Shown piece by piece: positions 35,655 to 45,227 of a stretch of DNA of 53,134 nucleotides. Origin of the DNA: Bryobacteraceae bacterium (GTDB taxonomy: Bacteria > Acidobacteriota > Terriglobia > Bryobacterales > Bryobacteraceae); assembly GCA_028275505.1 (NCBI GenBank), contig JAPWUP010000007.1, forward strand, positions 1-53,134, in the 5' to 3' direction. Below the pieces are notes generated by a model, which did not search any database, was not told the DNA's origin, and was given only the letters and a program-made list of their open reading frames with translations. Each line of letters begins with the position of its first letter. Within the stretch, counting starts at the first letter, position 1. A program made the position numbers and the translations under genes.

Positions 35655-36782
35655 ATGACGGGAACTGTGGGTATCGGCATGATCGGCGCCAGGTTCATGG
35701 GCAAGGCGCATACCAACGCCTGGCGGCAGGCCTCGATCTTCTTCGATCCGCCCCTGAAAGCGCGCCTGCGCATCGTGTGCGCGCGCAGCCCGCGGGTGCA
35801 CGAGTTTGCGCGCCGGTGGGGCTGGGAAAAATCCACCACCGACTGGCGGGAAGTCATCGAAGACCCGGAAGTGCAAATCGTGGACATCTGCTCGCCCAAC
35901 AACACGCACCATGACATCGCCATTGCCGCCCTGGAAGCGGGCAAGGTCGTCTGCTGCGAAAAGCCGCTGGCCATGAACGGGGAAGAGGCCCAGCGCATGG
36001 TGGATGCGGCCCGCAAGAGCGGCAAACTGAACACGGTCTGGTTCAATTACCGCCGCGTGCCGGCTATCGCTTTGGCGCGGCAGCTCATCGAGGAAGGCCG
36101 CATCGGCCGCGTCTATCACTTCCGCGCGCTCTACCTTCAGGACTGGACCATGGATCCCTCGGTGCCGCTGGTCTGGCGCATGGACAAAGCGGTGGCCGGC
36201 TCCGGCGTCACCGGCGATCTGCACTCCCACATCGTGGACATCTCCAATTACCTGGCGGGCGAGATCGAATCGGTGGCCGGCGTCAGCCGGATCTTCGTGA
36301 GCGAGCGCGAGCGTCCGGAAGGCGGGCGGGCGCGCGTGGAGATCGAAGACGCCTCGATTTTCGTCTGCCAGTACGCCAACGGCGCCATCGGACACTTCGA
36401 AGCCACCCGGTTCGCCAACGGGCGCAAGAACGGCAACATCTTCGAGATCAACGGCGAGTATGGCAGCCTCTATTTCAACCTCGAAGACATGAGCCGCCTG
36501 TGGTATTTCGACTCGCGCGAGCCCAAATACATCCAGGGTTGGAAGCAGATTTCGGTCTGGGAAGAAGTGCATCCCTACATGAACCGCTGGTGGGTGCCCG
36601 GTTGCGCCATCGGCTACGAGCACACCTTCGCCAACCAGGCTGCCGACATTCTGTTCGCCCTGGCCGAGGGCAGGCCGGTGTCGCCCACGTTCGAAGACGG
36701 ATTGAAGTGCCAGCTCGTGCTGGATGCGGTATTGGAGGCCTGCCAGACAGGCCAGTGGGTCAAGGTCAAGAAGCCGGCCTGA
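35655..36782 (+). CDS. Gfo/Idh/MocA family oxidoreductase 2
   Basis: A 375-residue dehydrogenase with the Rossmann motif GIGMIGARFMGKAH, the canonical EKP lysine (CCEKPLAMNG) and a catalytic-region Asp/His pair in TGDLHSHIVDISNYL. The start at 35655 is an ATG with a GAAAGGACAAGG upstream; the frame open from 35598 is not needed. The mid-protein WFNYRRVPAIALA is shared by sugar dehydrogenases that pass a 3-keto sugar on for isomerisation or cleavage. The next gene, 12 bases on, encodes a TIM-barrel isomerase-like protein, a pairing common in Acidobacteriota and Planctomycetes. The substrate is unknown. Confidence 0.93.
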   Translation: MTGTVGIGMIGARFMGKAHTNAWRQASIFFDPPLKARLRIVCARSPRVHEFARRWGWEKSTTDWREVIEDPEVQIVDICSPNNTHHDIAIAALEAGKVVCCEKPLAMNGEEAQRMVDAARKSGKLNTVWFNYRRVPAIALARQLIEEGRIGRVYHFRALYLQDWTMDPSVPLVWRMDKAVAGSGVTGDLHSHIVDISNYLAGEIESVAGVSRIFVSERERPEGGRARVEIEDASIFVCQYANGAIGHFEATRFANGRKNGNIFEINGEYGSLYFNLEDMSRLWYFDSREPKYIQGWKQISVWEEVHPYMNRWWVPGCAIGYEHTFANQAADILFALAEGRPVSPTFEDGLKCQLVLDAVLEACQTGQWVKVKKPA

Positions 36783-36794
36783 GGAGGAAACGTC

Positions 36795-37688
36795 ATGAAG
36801 ATTTCCATCGGAAGCTGGGCCTTTGCCTGGGGCGAATATGCCAGCAATCCCGTGCCGTTCGATCGGGTGGTGCGGCGGCTGGCGGAGGTGGGCTATGACG
36901 GCGTGGAGATCTGCGGCTTCCCGCCGCACATCACCCTGGAAGCGTACCCGGACGCGGCATCGCGGCGCGCAGTGGTGCGCATGCTCGAGGATCTGAACCT
37001 GGGTGTCTCGGGCTACGCGGCCGATTTCACGTCCGTGAACCCGGTGGTCACGCAGAAACAAAAGTATCTTGATTTGTTCCGGCGCAACGTGGAGATGTGC
37101 GTGGATCTGGGCAGTCCCTCCATCCGCGTGGACACGGTGGCCGCGCCGGGCTCGATCCCGGACGCCGACTACGAGGCGGCCATGATGCGCGTGGCGGACA
37201 TCTGGCGCGAGGCTGCGGAGATCGCGCAGCAGGCCGGCGTACGGGTGGTCTGGGAATTCGAGCCCGGCTTCGCGTTCAACAAGCCCTCCGAGGTCGTGCG
37301 CCTGCACGACGCCGTCGGTCATCCCAACTTTAAGGTCCTGTTCGACACCTCCCACGCCTACATGTGTTCGGTGGTGGGGGCACGCCAGCACGGAGAAAAG
37401 GAGACGCTGCCGGGCGGGGTCGCCGAGTTCCTCGATCGTCTGGAAGGCCGGATCGGGCACATCCATCTGATTGACTCCGACGGCACGCTGCACGACGGGG
37501 AAACCAGCACGCACCGGCCTTTCGGTGAGGGCTTCATTGATTTCAAGGCCCTGGCGCCGAAGTTGCTGGCCGTCCCCGGCATCCAGTGGTGGTGCGTGGA
37601 CCTTTGCTTCTGGCCAGGCGCCTGGGAGCTGGTAGACACCAGCCGCCGGTTCGTGGCGGACCTGCTGGCGGGCGTGGGACAGGCGTAG
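36795..37688 (+). CDS. Sugar phosphate isomerase/epimerase-like TIM-barrel protein
   Basis: A 297-residue AP-endonuclease-2/xylose-isomerase-like TIM barrel with GGAGG just before the ATG. Likely metal ligands are Glu and His residues in VVWEFEPGFAF, DTSHAYM, GHIHLIDSDG and GEGFIDF. This family includes IolE/IolI, 3-keto-sugar epimerases and hydroxypyruvate isomerases. Its tight coupling to the Gfo/Idh gene (12 bases) suggests it works on that enzyme's keto-sugar product. Cytosolic: no signal peptide is seen, unlike some acidobacterial relatives with Tat signals. Confidence 0.92.
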   Translation: MKISIGSWAFAWGEYASNPVPFDRVVRRLAEVGYDGVEICGFPPHITLEAYPDAASRRAVVRMLEDLNLGVSGYAADFTSVNPVVTQKQKYLDLFRRNVEMCVDLGSPSIRVDTVAAPGSIPDADYEAAMMRVADIWREAAEIAQQAGVRVVWEFEPGFAFNKPSEVVRLHDAVGHPNFKVLFDTSHAYMCSVVGARQHGEKETLPGGVAEFLDRLEGRIGHIHLIDSDGTLHDGETSTHRPFGEGFIDFKALAPKLLAVPGIQWWCVDLCFWPGAWELVDTSRRFVADLLAGVGQA

Positions 37689-37711
37689 GGCGCGTCCCGC
37701 AACAACGCGCC
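37689..37711 (+). terminator. Hairpin after the TIM-barrel gene
   Basis: GGCGCG (37689-37694) pairs with CGCGCC (37706-37711) directly after the stop codon, with an 11-base loop and no T-run. It could end transcription before receptor 3, but the evidence is weak. Confidence 0.25.
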
Positions 37712-37849
37712 GCCTGACGGTTCAGGCGAGCTCTACTGGCCGCTTTGGCGGGAGTTTTCAGATCACAGACGTCACGCGCCCGAGTCTGTCGGGTGCAACA
37801 ATCGAGTCCTTTACAAAGGCGCTCCTCGGGGGCGCAGGGAGGATAAAAC

Positions 37850-40800
37850 ATGCCTTCATATCGCAATGCTGCAGGGGGCAAGGGTGTGGCCTTGCTGGCT
37901 TTGATCCTGGCGACGTGTTCGTGGCTGGTGCCCGTCGCGCTGGCCCAGACCTTCGGCGCCAGCCTGCTAGGCAACGTCACCGATGCTTCGGGCGCCGCGG
38001 TTCCCGGAGCCACGATCGTGGCTATCAACACGGCCACCAACGTGAAGACGGAAACGCGGAGCGACGGCACAGGTCGCTACGTGATCACCCCGCTTCAGCC
38101 CGGCGTTTATACGCTGGAAGCCACCGCGCCCGGCTTCAAGAAGTTCGTGCGCACGGGCATCGAGCTGACAGTGGCGCAGCAGGCGCGCGTGGATATCGCG
38201 ATGGAGGTGGGCGAGATCACGGAGCGGATCACGGTGGAAGCGGCCGTATCCAACATCGAGACGGCGTCTTCGACCATCGCGAAGGTCGTTTCCAACCGCG
38301 CCATTTTGAACCTGCCGCTCAACACACGCAACGTTTACTCGCTGATTTACTTGACGCCCGGCGTGGCCGGCTCGATCGGCAACAACTATAACAGCATGAG
38401 TTACTCGATCAACGGCGCGCGCACGAGCATGATGGAAACGCTCATTGACGGGGCTACGGCCTCGCACCCGACGGTGCAGGGATATTCGGGAATCTCGGCC
38501 TTTCCCAGCGTGGACGCCATCGGCGAATTCAAGGTGCTGGGCGCGAACTTCCCGGCCGAGTACGGGCGCACCGCGGGGAGCGTGTTGAACGTGGTTTACA
38601 AGTCGGGGACCAACGAGTTCCACGGCTCGGCCTACGAGTTCCTGCGCAACTCGAAGATGGACGCCAACACGTTCTACAACAACATGCGCGGCGTTCCGCT
38701 GGCCAGCTTCAAGCGCAGCCAGTATGGCGGCACGCTGGGCGGCCCCATCCGCAAGGACCGCACGTTCTTCATGAGCTCTTACGAAGGCCTTCGGCAGCGC
38801 AGCTTCACCTCCCGCACCACCACCGTGCCCACGCCGCTTCAACGCACGGGCGATTTTTCGCAAACGTACGCCGGGCCTAACAACCCGGTGATCATTTACG
38901 ACCCGTTCACCACGCGACCGTCCGGGACGGGCTACGTGCGGGATCCCTTCCCGGGCAATATCATTCCCGCAGGCCGCCAGGACCCGGTGGCGCGCAACAT
39001 CATGAAGTACTATCCCTTGCCCAACACGCAAGGAGTTCCGTGGACCGAGGCCAACAATTACTACGCCCAGGGATCCACCCACCTGGATATTGACCAGATT
39101 GACGGCCGCTTCGATCACAACTTCAGCGAAACGCGCCGTTTCTTCGTGCGCTACTCCTACCGCAACCAGGATAACCTGCCGCCGGTGCTGTGGCCGCAGG
39201 AGCTTAAAGCCGCCGAGACCAACAACAACGAGCGCAACCGGATGCATAACGGCGTCATTGATTACACGATGACGCCCAACCCGACGACCGTGGTGACGCT
39301 GCGGGGCGCCGTGGCCCGGAGCCTGTATCTCTACGAGAATCTGGGGCTGGGTTTTCTCGCTTCCTCGCTGGGCTTTCCGGCCGCGCTGGACACGGCCGGC
39401 GGCCTGCCTATGTTTCCGCGCATCCAGGCTTCCAACTACACCACGCTGGGTAACCAGGATAACCGTCGCAACGCGTTCATGACCTATACGGTGCAAGGCA
39501 GCGTGACGAAGCTCCGGGGCGCGCACACCCTCAAGACCGGTTACGAAGGACGCCTGATCCGGGTCAACAATCGTGAGTCGCGCGCGGCCTCGGGCACCTT
39601 TGCGTTCACGCCGGCCTTCACCCAGGGTCCCGATCCCAACCGTGCTGCATCGAACCGCGGAAACTCGATCGCCAGCCTGCTTTTGGGCACCGGCAGCAGC
39701 GGCTCGCTGATCCAGAACTTCAAGGACGTCGCCTCACAAAGCACCTATCACGCTCTTTACCTTCAGGACGACTGGCGACTGACCCGCAAGCTCACTCTCA
39801 ATCTGGGCGTGCGTTACGATCTGGACACCCCGCGCACCGAGCGATACAACCGGATGAATTACTTCGACCCGTTCGTGCGTTCGCCGCTGGCCGACAAGGT
39901 CCCGGGGTACTCGAACCTGACGGGCGGGCTGGTGTTCGTAGGAGTGGAAGGCCGGCCGCGGACCCAGTACATCATGGACAAGAACAACCTGGCGCCGCGC
40001 TTCGGCTTTGCCTATCAGGCAACGCCGAAGACGGTCATCCGCGGCGGCTACGGCCACGTCTTCGCCATCTCGCTCCAGCAGGCGCACGGAACAGTGGGCC
40101 CCTTCGGCTTCCGGACGGAAACTCCCTGGGTGACTACGATTGACGGGATTACACCGCTTTATCTGCTGTCGAACCCGTTCCCGCAGGGTTTCGAGAAGCC
40201 GCCAGGAGCCTCGCAGGGTCTGCTCACCCAAGTGGGCGCCAACATCCAGGCGCCTTTGCGCGAGACCCTGACACCCTGGTACATGCAGTGGAACTTCAAC
40301 ATCCAGCGGAACCTGCCGGGTGAGGTACTGCTCGAGGTGGCTTACGTGGGTACGCGAGGACTGCAACTGTCCCGCAATGATGAAAGCGGGCTGAGCCTCA
40401 ACCAGGTGCACCCCATGTACATGTCCTGGGGAACCAAACTGAACCAGACAGTGGATAACCCGTTCTACGGGATCGTGAAAACCGGCGTGCTGGCCACGCC
40501 CAAAATCAGTATTGCCCAGTTGCTACGCCCCTACCCGCAGTTCACCGACGTGATTCCGCTGTACTCGACCGGCGCCTCGTCGAACTACCACTCGCTGCAA
40601 ACCACCTTCAGCCGGCGTTTCTCGCGGGGCGTCTACTTCGAAGGCAGCTATACCTGGGCGAAAGCCATCCACGAAGGTCTGAGCCACCAGGACAGTTACT
40701 ACATCCGTGCTTCCCGCTCGCTGGCCGAATACGATATCGCGCACCGTTTCGTGGTGAGCTACATATACGAACTGCCGTTCGGCCGCGGGCGGCGTTGGGG

Positions 40801-41287
40801 CGCCAACTGGAGCCGCTTGAGCAATGCGGTACTGGGCGGCTGGCAGATCAACGGGATCACCACGTACCAAACGGGCACGCCGTTGAGCATCTCGGCCAAC
40901 AACGTGACCGGCATTTTCAACCCGCGGCAGCTTGCCAACAACAACGGGCGCAGCGGCAAGCTCACGGGCGACATCCACCAGCGCCTGAACCGCTACTTTG
41001 ACACCAGCGTCTTCTCCCAGCCGCCGCCGTTCACATTCGGCAATCTCTCGGTCACGCTACCCGACATCCGCTCGCCTGGCATTCGCAACTGGGACCTCTC
41101 GATTTTCAAGGAGTTCGAGCCTCGCGAACGAACTACCCTGCAACTGCGCGTAGAGGCGTTCAACGCCTTCAACACGGTCCGTTTCGGGAGTCCCAACACG
41201 AGCGTAACCTCGAGCACGTTCGGGCAGATCAGCACGCAAGCCAATTCGCCCAGACAACTTCAGCTCGGCCTGAAGCTGCTGTTTTAG
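37850..41287 (+). CDS. Oar-type TonB-dependent receptor 3
   Basis: A 1145-residue outer-membrane receptor. The ATG at 37850 has AGGGAGGA upstream. The signal peptide ends near PVALAQTFG. The carboxypeptidase-regulatory domain runs from [16 protein letters not shown] to [12 protein letters not shown]. The plug has [20 protein letters not shown] and [17 protein letters not shown], and the barrel ends LGLKLLF. In order and length it is closer to receptor 2 than to receptor 1, and like receptor 2 it lacks the paired cysteines. No SusD or TonB gene is nearby, so energy coupling must come from elsewhere. It may import the substrate handled by the upstream dehydrogenase/isomerase pair. Confidence 0.95.
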   Translation: MPSYRNAAGGKGVALLALILATCSWLVPVALAQTFGASLLGNVTDASGAAVPGATIVAINTATNVKTETRSDGTGRYVITPLQPGVYTLEATAPGFKKFVRTGIELTVAQQARVDIAMEVGEITERITVEAAVSNIETASSTIAKVVSNRAILNLPLNTRNVYSLIYLTPGVAGSIGNNYNSMSYSINGARTSMMETLIDGATASHPTVQGYSGISAFPSVDAIGEFKVLGANFPAEYGRTAGSVLNVVYKSGTNEFHGSAYEFLRNSKMDANTFYNNMRGVPLASFKRSQYGGTLGGPIRKDRTFFMSSYEGLRQRSFTSRTTTVPTPLQRTGDFSQTYAGPNNPVIIYDPFTTRPSGTGYVRDPFPGNIIPAGRQDPVARNIMKYYPLPNTQGVPWTEANNYYAQGSTHLDIDQIDGRFDHNFSETRRFFVRYSYRNQDNLPPVLWPQELKAAETNNNERNRMHNGVIDYTMTPNPTTVVTLRGAVARSLYLYENLGLGFLASSLGFPAALDTAGGLPMFPRIQASNYTTLGNQDNRRNAFMTYTVQGSVTKLRGAHTLKTGYEGRLIRVNNRESRAASGTFAFTPAFTQGPDPNRAASNRGNSIASLLLGTGSSGSLIQNFKDVASQSTYHALYLQDDWRLTRKLTLNLGVRYDLDTPRTERYNRMNYFDPFVRSPLADKVPGYSNLTGGLVFVGVEGRPRTQYIMDKNNLAPRFGFAYQATPKTVIRGGYGHVFAISLQQAHGTVGPFGFRTETPWVTTIDGITPLYLLSNPFPQGFEKPPGASQGLLTQVGANIQAPLRETLTPWYMQWNFNIQRNLPGEVLLEVAYVGTRGLQLSRNDESGLSLNQVHPMYMSWGTKLNQTVDNPFYGIVKTGVLATPKISIAQLLRPYPQFTDVIPLYSTGASSNYHSLQTTFSRRFSRGVYFEGSYTWAKAIHEGLSHQDSYYIRASRSLAEYDIAHRFVVSYIYELPFGRGRRWGANWSRLSNAVLGGWQINGITTYQTGTPLSISANNVTGIFNPRQLANNNGRSGKLTGDIHQRLNRYFDTSVFSQPPPFTFGNLSVTLPDIRSPGIRNWDLSIFKEFEPRERTTLQLRVEAFNAFNTVRFGSPNTSVTSSTFGQISTQANSPRQLQLGLKLLF

Positions 41288-41289
41288 GG

Positions 41290-41334
41290 CGGGCCCGGAC
41301 CGATCCGGCGACGATCCGGCAGCGCCCGGGCCCG
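41290..41334. repeat. Inverted repeat with internal direct repeat after receptor 3
   Basis: CGGGCCCGG (41290-41298) and CCGGGCCCG (41326-41334) are perfect 9-base inverted arms just past the receptor stop. Between them CGATCCGGC occurs twice in the same direction (41301-41309 and 41312-41320). It may form the receptor's 3' end structure, though no T-run follows. Confidence 0.45.
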
Positions 41335-41399
41335 AGGGCCACGTGCTCCTTTACTTTCGGGGGATCAAGATGTTAGCCTAAGTTTTCGGCAGCAAACGT

Positions 41400-41435
41400 G
41401 CAGGATTTCTCCTGCCAGGGCTGCCCGCGCCGGGC
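41400..41435 (+). terminator. Two adjacent hairpins before the nucleoside operon
   Basis: GCAGGA (41400-41405) pairs with TCCTGC (41410-41415) over a TTTC loop. GCCCG (41423-41427) then pairs with CGGGC (41431-41435). They lie 45 bases before the phosphorylase start, so they may end upstream transcription or shape that operon's leader. Confidence 0.3.
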
Positions 41436-41479
41436 CACACGCCGGCATCAATGCGAATCAAAATACAAGGTCCGGGACG

Positions 41480-42784
41480 ATGCGAGTGGTGGATCTGATT
41501 CAGCGCAAGCGCAACGGCGAGGAACTCAGCCCGGAGGAGATCGCGTGGCTGGTGGAAGGTTACACGCACGGCGAGATCCCCGATTACCAGATGGCCGCCT
41601 TCCTGATGGCGGTCTATTTCAGGGACATGACGGATCGGGAGGTCACTGCGCTCACCGATTGCATGATCCGTTCCGGCCAGCGCTTTGATCTCTCGGACGT
41701 CCCGGGCGTCAAGGTGGACAAGCATTCCACGGGGGGTGTGGGGGACAAAACCAGCCTGATCGCCGCGCCGCTGGCCGCCGCGGCTGGCGTCGTAGTCCCC
41801 ATGATCACGGGCCGGGCGCTTGGCTTCACGGGCGGCACCCTGGACAAGCTGGAATCCATCCCGGGCTTCCGCACCGATCTCAGCCCCTCGGAGTTCCGGG
41901 AACAGCTCCGTCGCGTGGGCTTGTGCTTTGCCGGGCAAAGCGCGGAAATTGCGCCCGCTGACGGCAAGCTCTACGCCCTGCGCGACGCCACAGCCACCGT
42001 AGATTCCATTCCGCTGATCGCCTCCTCGATCATGTCCAAGAAGCTGGCCATGGGGCTGGACGCGCTCGTGCTGGACGTCAAAGTGGGCTCGGGCGCGTTC
42101 ATGAAACGGCAAGTGGACGCGCGGCGGCTGGCGCAGTTGATGGTGGGCATCGGCCGCCGCATGGGCGTAAAAGTGCAGGCGCTGATCACCGACATGAATC
42201 AGCCGCTGGGGTTCGCCGTGGGCAACGCGCTCGAGGTCATGGAAGTTTCGCAGACGTTGCAAAACGCCGGCCCCGTGGACCTGACGCGGCTGTCGCTGGA
42301 GCTGGCCGCCCGGATGATCCATCTGGGCAAAGTGGCGGCCACGCTGGAAGAAGCGCGCGAGATCGCGCAGCGGAAGCTACTCGACGGATCCGGCTATCGC
42401 AAGCTCAAGGAGGTCATCCAGGCGCAGGGCGGCAACCCGCTGGTACTGGACCGCTTCGAGCTTCTGCCTAACGCGATGGGCGTGCGCGAGATCACGTCCC
42501 CGCGCAGCGGGTTCGTCAGCTCCATTGACGCCGAGGACATCGGGCGCGCGGCGATGATGATCGGCGCCGGGCGCGACCGCAAGGAGGACCAGATCGATCC
42601 CGCGGTGGGCGTCATACTGGAAGTCAAACCCGGGCACCGCGTGGAGACGGACTCCGTACTCTGCCGCCTTTACTACACACGCGAGGACCATGTGGAGGAA
42701 GCGGCCCAACTGGTTGAGGACGCCTTCCGCATTTCCAACCAGCCGCCGGAAGAGTACGACCTGATCCTGGAAGTCGTCAGCTAG
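41480..42784 (+). CDS. pdp: Pyrimidine-nucleoside (thymidine) phosphorylase
   Basis: A 434-residue enzyme that phosphorolyses thymidine and/or uridine to the base and (deoxy)ribose-1-phosphate. The phosphate site is KHSTGGVGDKTSL. It is followed by MITGRALGFTGGTLDKLE, the active-site stretch around ALRDATATVDSIPLIASSIMSKK, and the C-terminal domain (SGFVSSIDAEDIG). The length matches the PyNP/TP family. E. coli-type DeoA versus broad-specificity PyNP cannot be settled by eye; Firmicute-like PyNP seems the better match. It heads a five-gene salvage operon with 1-base and 4-base junctions. AAGG nine bases before the ATG is its ribosome-binding site. Confidence 0.94.
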   Translation: MRVVDLIQRKRNGEELSPEEIAWLVEGYTHGEIPDYQMAAFLMAVYFRDMTDREVTALTDCMIRSGQRFDLSDVPGVKVDKHSTGGVGDKTSLIAAPLAAAAGVVVPMITGRALGFTGGTLDKLESIPGFRTDLSPSEFREQLRRVGLCFAGQSAEIAPADGKLYALRDATATVDSIPLIASSIMSKKLAMGLDALVLDVKVGSGAFMKRQVDARRLAQLMVGIGRRMGVKVQALITDMNQPLGFAVGNALEVMEVSQTLQNAGPVDLTRLSLELAARMIHLGKVAATLEEAREIAQRKLLDGSGYRKLKEVIQAQGGNPLVLDRFELLPNAMGVREITSPRSGFVSSIDAEDIGRAAMMIGAGRDRKEDQIDPAVGVILEVKPGHRVETDSVLCRLYYTREDHVEEAAQLVEDAFRISNQPPEEYDLILEVVS

Positions 42785-42785
42785 C

Positions 42786-44009
42786 ATGGGCCGCTTCACC
42801 GGCGCTCTGGGGCTGGTTGCCATCCTGGCGACCGCGTACGCCTTTTCGCGCCGGCGGAGCGCGATCCGGTTGCGGCTGCTGGCCTGGGGGCTGGGACTCC
42901 AGTTCCTTTTCGCCTTTCTGGTCCTCAAAACGCCCTTCGGCAAACTCTTCGAGGCGGCCAGCGCCGGCGTGAACGCCTTGCTGGCCTACGCGGAAGCGGG
43001 CAGCCGTTTCGTTTTCGGTCCGCTGGGCGATAAGGGCGGCCCGATGGGCGTGGTTTTCGCCTTCCAGGTCCTGCCCATCGTTATCTTCATTGCTTCGTTC
43101 TTCGCCGTCCTTTATTACCTCGGCGTGATGCAGGTGATCATCCGCGGCATGGCCATCCTGATGCAGCGGGTGATGGGGGCCAGCGGCGCCGAGTCCACCA
43201 ACGTGGCGGCCAGCATTTTCATGGGGCAGACCGAGGCGCCGCTGACGATTCGTCCTTTCCTGCCGCGGCTGACGCAATCGGAGCTGTTCACCGTGATGGT
43301 CAGCGGGATGGCGCACGTCTCCGGGGCGGTGATGGCAGCCTACGTGAAGATCGCCGGCGTGGATATCAAGCACCTGTTGACCGCCGTGATCATGACGGCG
43401 CCCGCCACCATCCTGCTGGCCAAAATGTTTATTCCGGAAACCGAGCAGCCGGAAACGGCGGGGCGCGTCGAGATCCGCGTGGAGAAGCCGGGAGTCAACC
43501 TGATTGACGCGGCGGCGCGCGGGGCCGGGGAAGGGCTCCAGCTTGCGCTCAACATTGCCGGGATGCTGATCGCGTTCCTGGCCCTGATCGCGATGGCCAA
43601 CGGCATACTTGGGTGGGTGCACGGCTTGCCTGGCCTGGGGTGGTTCCCTGCCTCGCTGGAACAATTATTCGGAGTTTTGTTTGCGCCGGTGGCCTGGCTG
43701 CTGGGAGTGAGCTGGCGCGACGCGGCGGCGATCGGCAATCTGCTCGGGACGCGACTGGTGCTCAACGAGTTCGTGGCCTTCATGCAGTTGGGACCCCTGC
43801 GGGGACAACTGGAGCCGCGTTCGTTCGTGATCGCGACCTATGCGCTGTGCGGCTTCGCCAACTTCAGCTCGATTGCGATCCAGATCGGCGGCATCGGGGC
43901 GCTGGCCCCCAATCGCAAATCGGATCTGGCGCGGCTCGGATTGAAGGCGGTGGCCGCCGGCACCATGGCGAACTTCATGTCCGCCGCCATCGCGGGGATG
44001 CTGCTGTGA
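42786..44009 (+). CDS. Concentrative nucleoside transporter (NupC/CNT family)
   Basis: A 407-residue inner-membrane symporter that brings nucleosides in with H+ or Na+. Roughly ten hydrophobic segments surround family blocks: FQVLPIVIFIASFFAVLYYL, MGASGAESTNVAASIFMGQT, TVMVSGMAHVSGAVMAAY, and the C-terminal TYALCGFANFSSIAIQIGGI. The GQTEAP and NEFVAF motifs carry the conserved substrate-contacting Gln, Glu and Asn residues. The start codon is one base after the phosphorylase stop, so the two are translationally coupled and import feeds straight into cleavage. Confidence 0.95.
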   Translation: MGRFTGALGLVAILATAYAFSRRRSAIRLRLLAWGLGLQFLFAFLVLKTPFGKLFEAASAGVNALLAYAEAGSRFVFGPLGDKGGPMGVVFAFQVLPIVIFIASFFAVLYYLGVMQVIIRGMAILMQRVMGASGAESTNVAASIFMGQTEAPLTIRPFLPRLTQSELFTVMVSGMAHVSGAVMAAYVKIAGVDIKHLLTAVIMTAPATILLAKMFIPETEQPETAGRVEIRVEKPGVNLIDAAARGAGEGLQLALNIAGMLIAFLALIAMANGILGWVHGLPGLGWFPASLEQLFGVLFAPVAWLLGVSWRDAAAIGNLLGTRLVLNEFVAFMQLGPLRGQLEPRSFVIATYALCGFANFSSIAIQIGGIGALAPNRKSDLARLGLKAVAAGTMANFMSAAIAGMLL

Positions 44010-44836
44010 AGGAGCTGGAAGAGGCCGTTGCGTGGTTGCGCGAGCGAACGTCTCTTTCGCCGCGCGTGGGCGTGGTGCTGGGAAGCGGCCTGGGCGGGTT
44101 CGCCTCGCGCCTCACCGATCGCTTGGAGATTCCCTACGAGACCATTCCTCACTGGCCCGTTTCCACGGCGGAGGGTCATGCGGGGCGTCTGATTCTGGGG
44201 CGGCTCGGGGAGCTGCCGGTGGCGGTCATGGCCGGTCGCGTGCATCTGTACGAAGGCTACCGCCCGGACCAGGTCGTGTTCGGCGTGCGCGTGCTGGGAC
44301 GCCTGGGCGCACGGGCGCTCGTGCTGACCAACGCGGCCGGCGGGATCAATCCGGCGTTCCAGCGGGGCCTGCTCGTTCTGATCTCGGACCACATCAACCT
44401 GCAAGGGGCGAACCCGCTCGTGGGTCCGAACGAAGAGAGTCTGGGGCCGCGCTTTCCCGACATGACGGAGGCGTACTCGATCCGGCTGCGCCAGATCGCG
44501 CGCGAGACCGCGGCGGAGCTGGGCATCCCGGTGGCCGAAGGCGTTTACGCCGCCATGCTCGGTCCCAGTTACGAAACCCCGGCCGAGATCCGTTTCCTGC
44601 GCATCATCGGCGCCGATCTGGTGGGCATGTCCACTGTGCCCGAAGTCATCGCCGCGCGGCACATGGGACTTTCCGTGCTCGCCATTTCCTGCGTGACGAA
44701 TATGGCCGCGGGACTGGCGCCGGGGCCGCTTTCCCACCGCGAAGTATTGGAGACGGGCGAAATGGTGCGCGATCGGCTGAGCCGGCTTCTGGAGGCATTG
44801 CTGCCGCGGATCGCCGCGGAGGTGGCGGGGAGCTGA
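44006..44836 (+). CDS. punA: Purine-nucleoside phosphorylase (trimeric class)
   Basis: A 276-residue enzyme that splits inosine and guanosine into base and ribose-1-phosphate. A GTG start overlaps the transporter stop by 4 bases (GTGA). Motifs: GVVLGSGLGGF, the phosphate/ribose sites GRVHLYEGY and LTNAAGGINP, and the active-site block LGPSYETPAE, GADLVGMSTVPEVI and SCVTNMAAG. The Asn of CVTN, rather than Asp, marks 6-oxopurine specificity as opposed to methylthioadenosine phosphorylase. It is the third gene of the salvage operon; the longer frame upstream lies inside the transporter gene. Confidence 0.95.
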   Translation: MKELEEAVAWLRERTSLSPRVGVVLGSGLGGFASRLTDRLEIPYETIPHWPVSTAEGHAGRLILGRLGELPVAVMAGRVHLYEGYRPDQVVFGVRVLGRLGARALVLTNAAGGINPAFQRGLLVLISDHINLQGANPLVGPNEESLGPRFPDMTEAYSIRLRQIARETAAELGIPVAEGVYAAMLGPSYETPAEIRFLRIIGADLVGMSTVPEVIAARHMGLSVLAISCVTNMAAGLAPGPLSHREVLETGEMVRDRLSRLLEALLPRIAAEVAGS

Positions 44837-44837
44837 C

Positions 44838-45227
44838 ATGGACGCACTGGTGGAAGCGGCTGCGCGGGCTCGCGAGCGCGCCTGCGCGCCTTACTCTGGC
44901 TTCCGGGTGGGCGCCGCCCTGGAGGATGCGGAAGGGCGCATCTGGACGGGCTGCAACATCGAGAACGCTTCCTACGGCCTGACGGTGTGCGCCGAGCGCG
45001 TGGCGCTGTTGAAGGCGCTGTCGGAGGGAGCACGCGCATTCCGCCGGCTGGCGGTGGTGACCGCGGCCGGCGCGCTCACTCCGCCGTGCGGCGCCTGCCG
45101 GCAGCTTCTGTGGGAATACGCAGGCGACATCGAAATCATCCTTTCCGACGGCGGGGCTCGCTCGGAGACGCTGCGGCTGAGCCAACTGCTGCCGAGACCG
45201 TTTGATGCGACGTATTTTCGCCCTTAG
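44838..45227 (+). CDS. cdd: Cytidine deaminase
   Basis: A 129-residue tetrameric zinc enzyme converting cytidine and deoxycytidine to uridine forms. Zinc and catalytic residues are visible: Cys and Glu in VCAERVALLKA and the two Cys of PPCGACRQ. APYSGFRVGAAL and GCNIENASYGLT bind the substrate. It lies one base after the purine phosphorylase stop, and its 3' end overlaps the amidohydrolase start by 23 bases. In the operon it channels cytidine to the pyrimidine phosphorylase encoded first. Confidence 0.96.
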   Translation: MDALVEAAARARERACAPYSGFRVGAALEDAEGRIWTGCNIENASYGLTVCAERVALLKALSEGARAFRRLAVVTAAGALTPPCGACRQLLWEYAGDIEIILSDGGARSETLRLSQLLPRPFDATYFRP

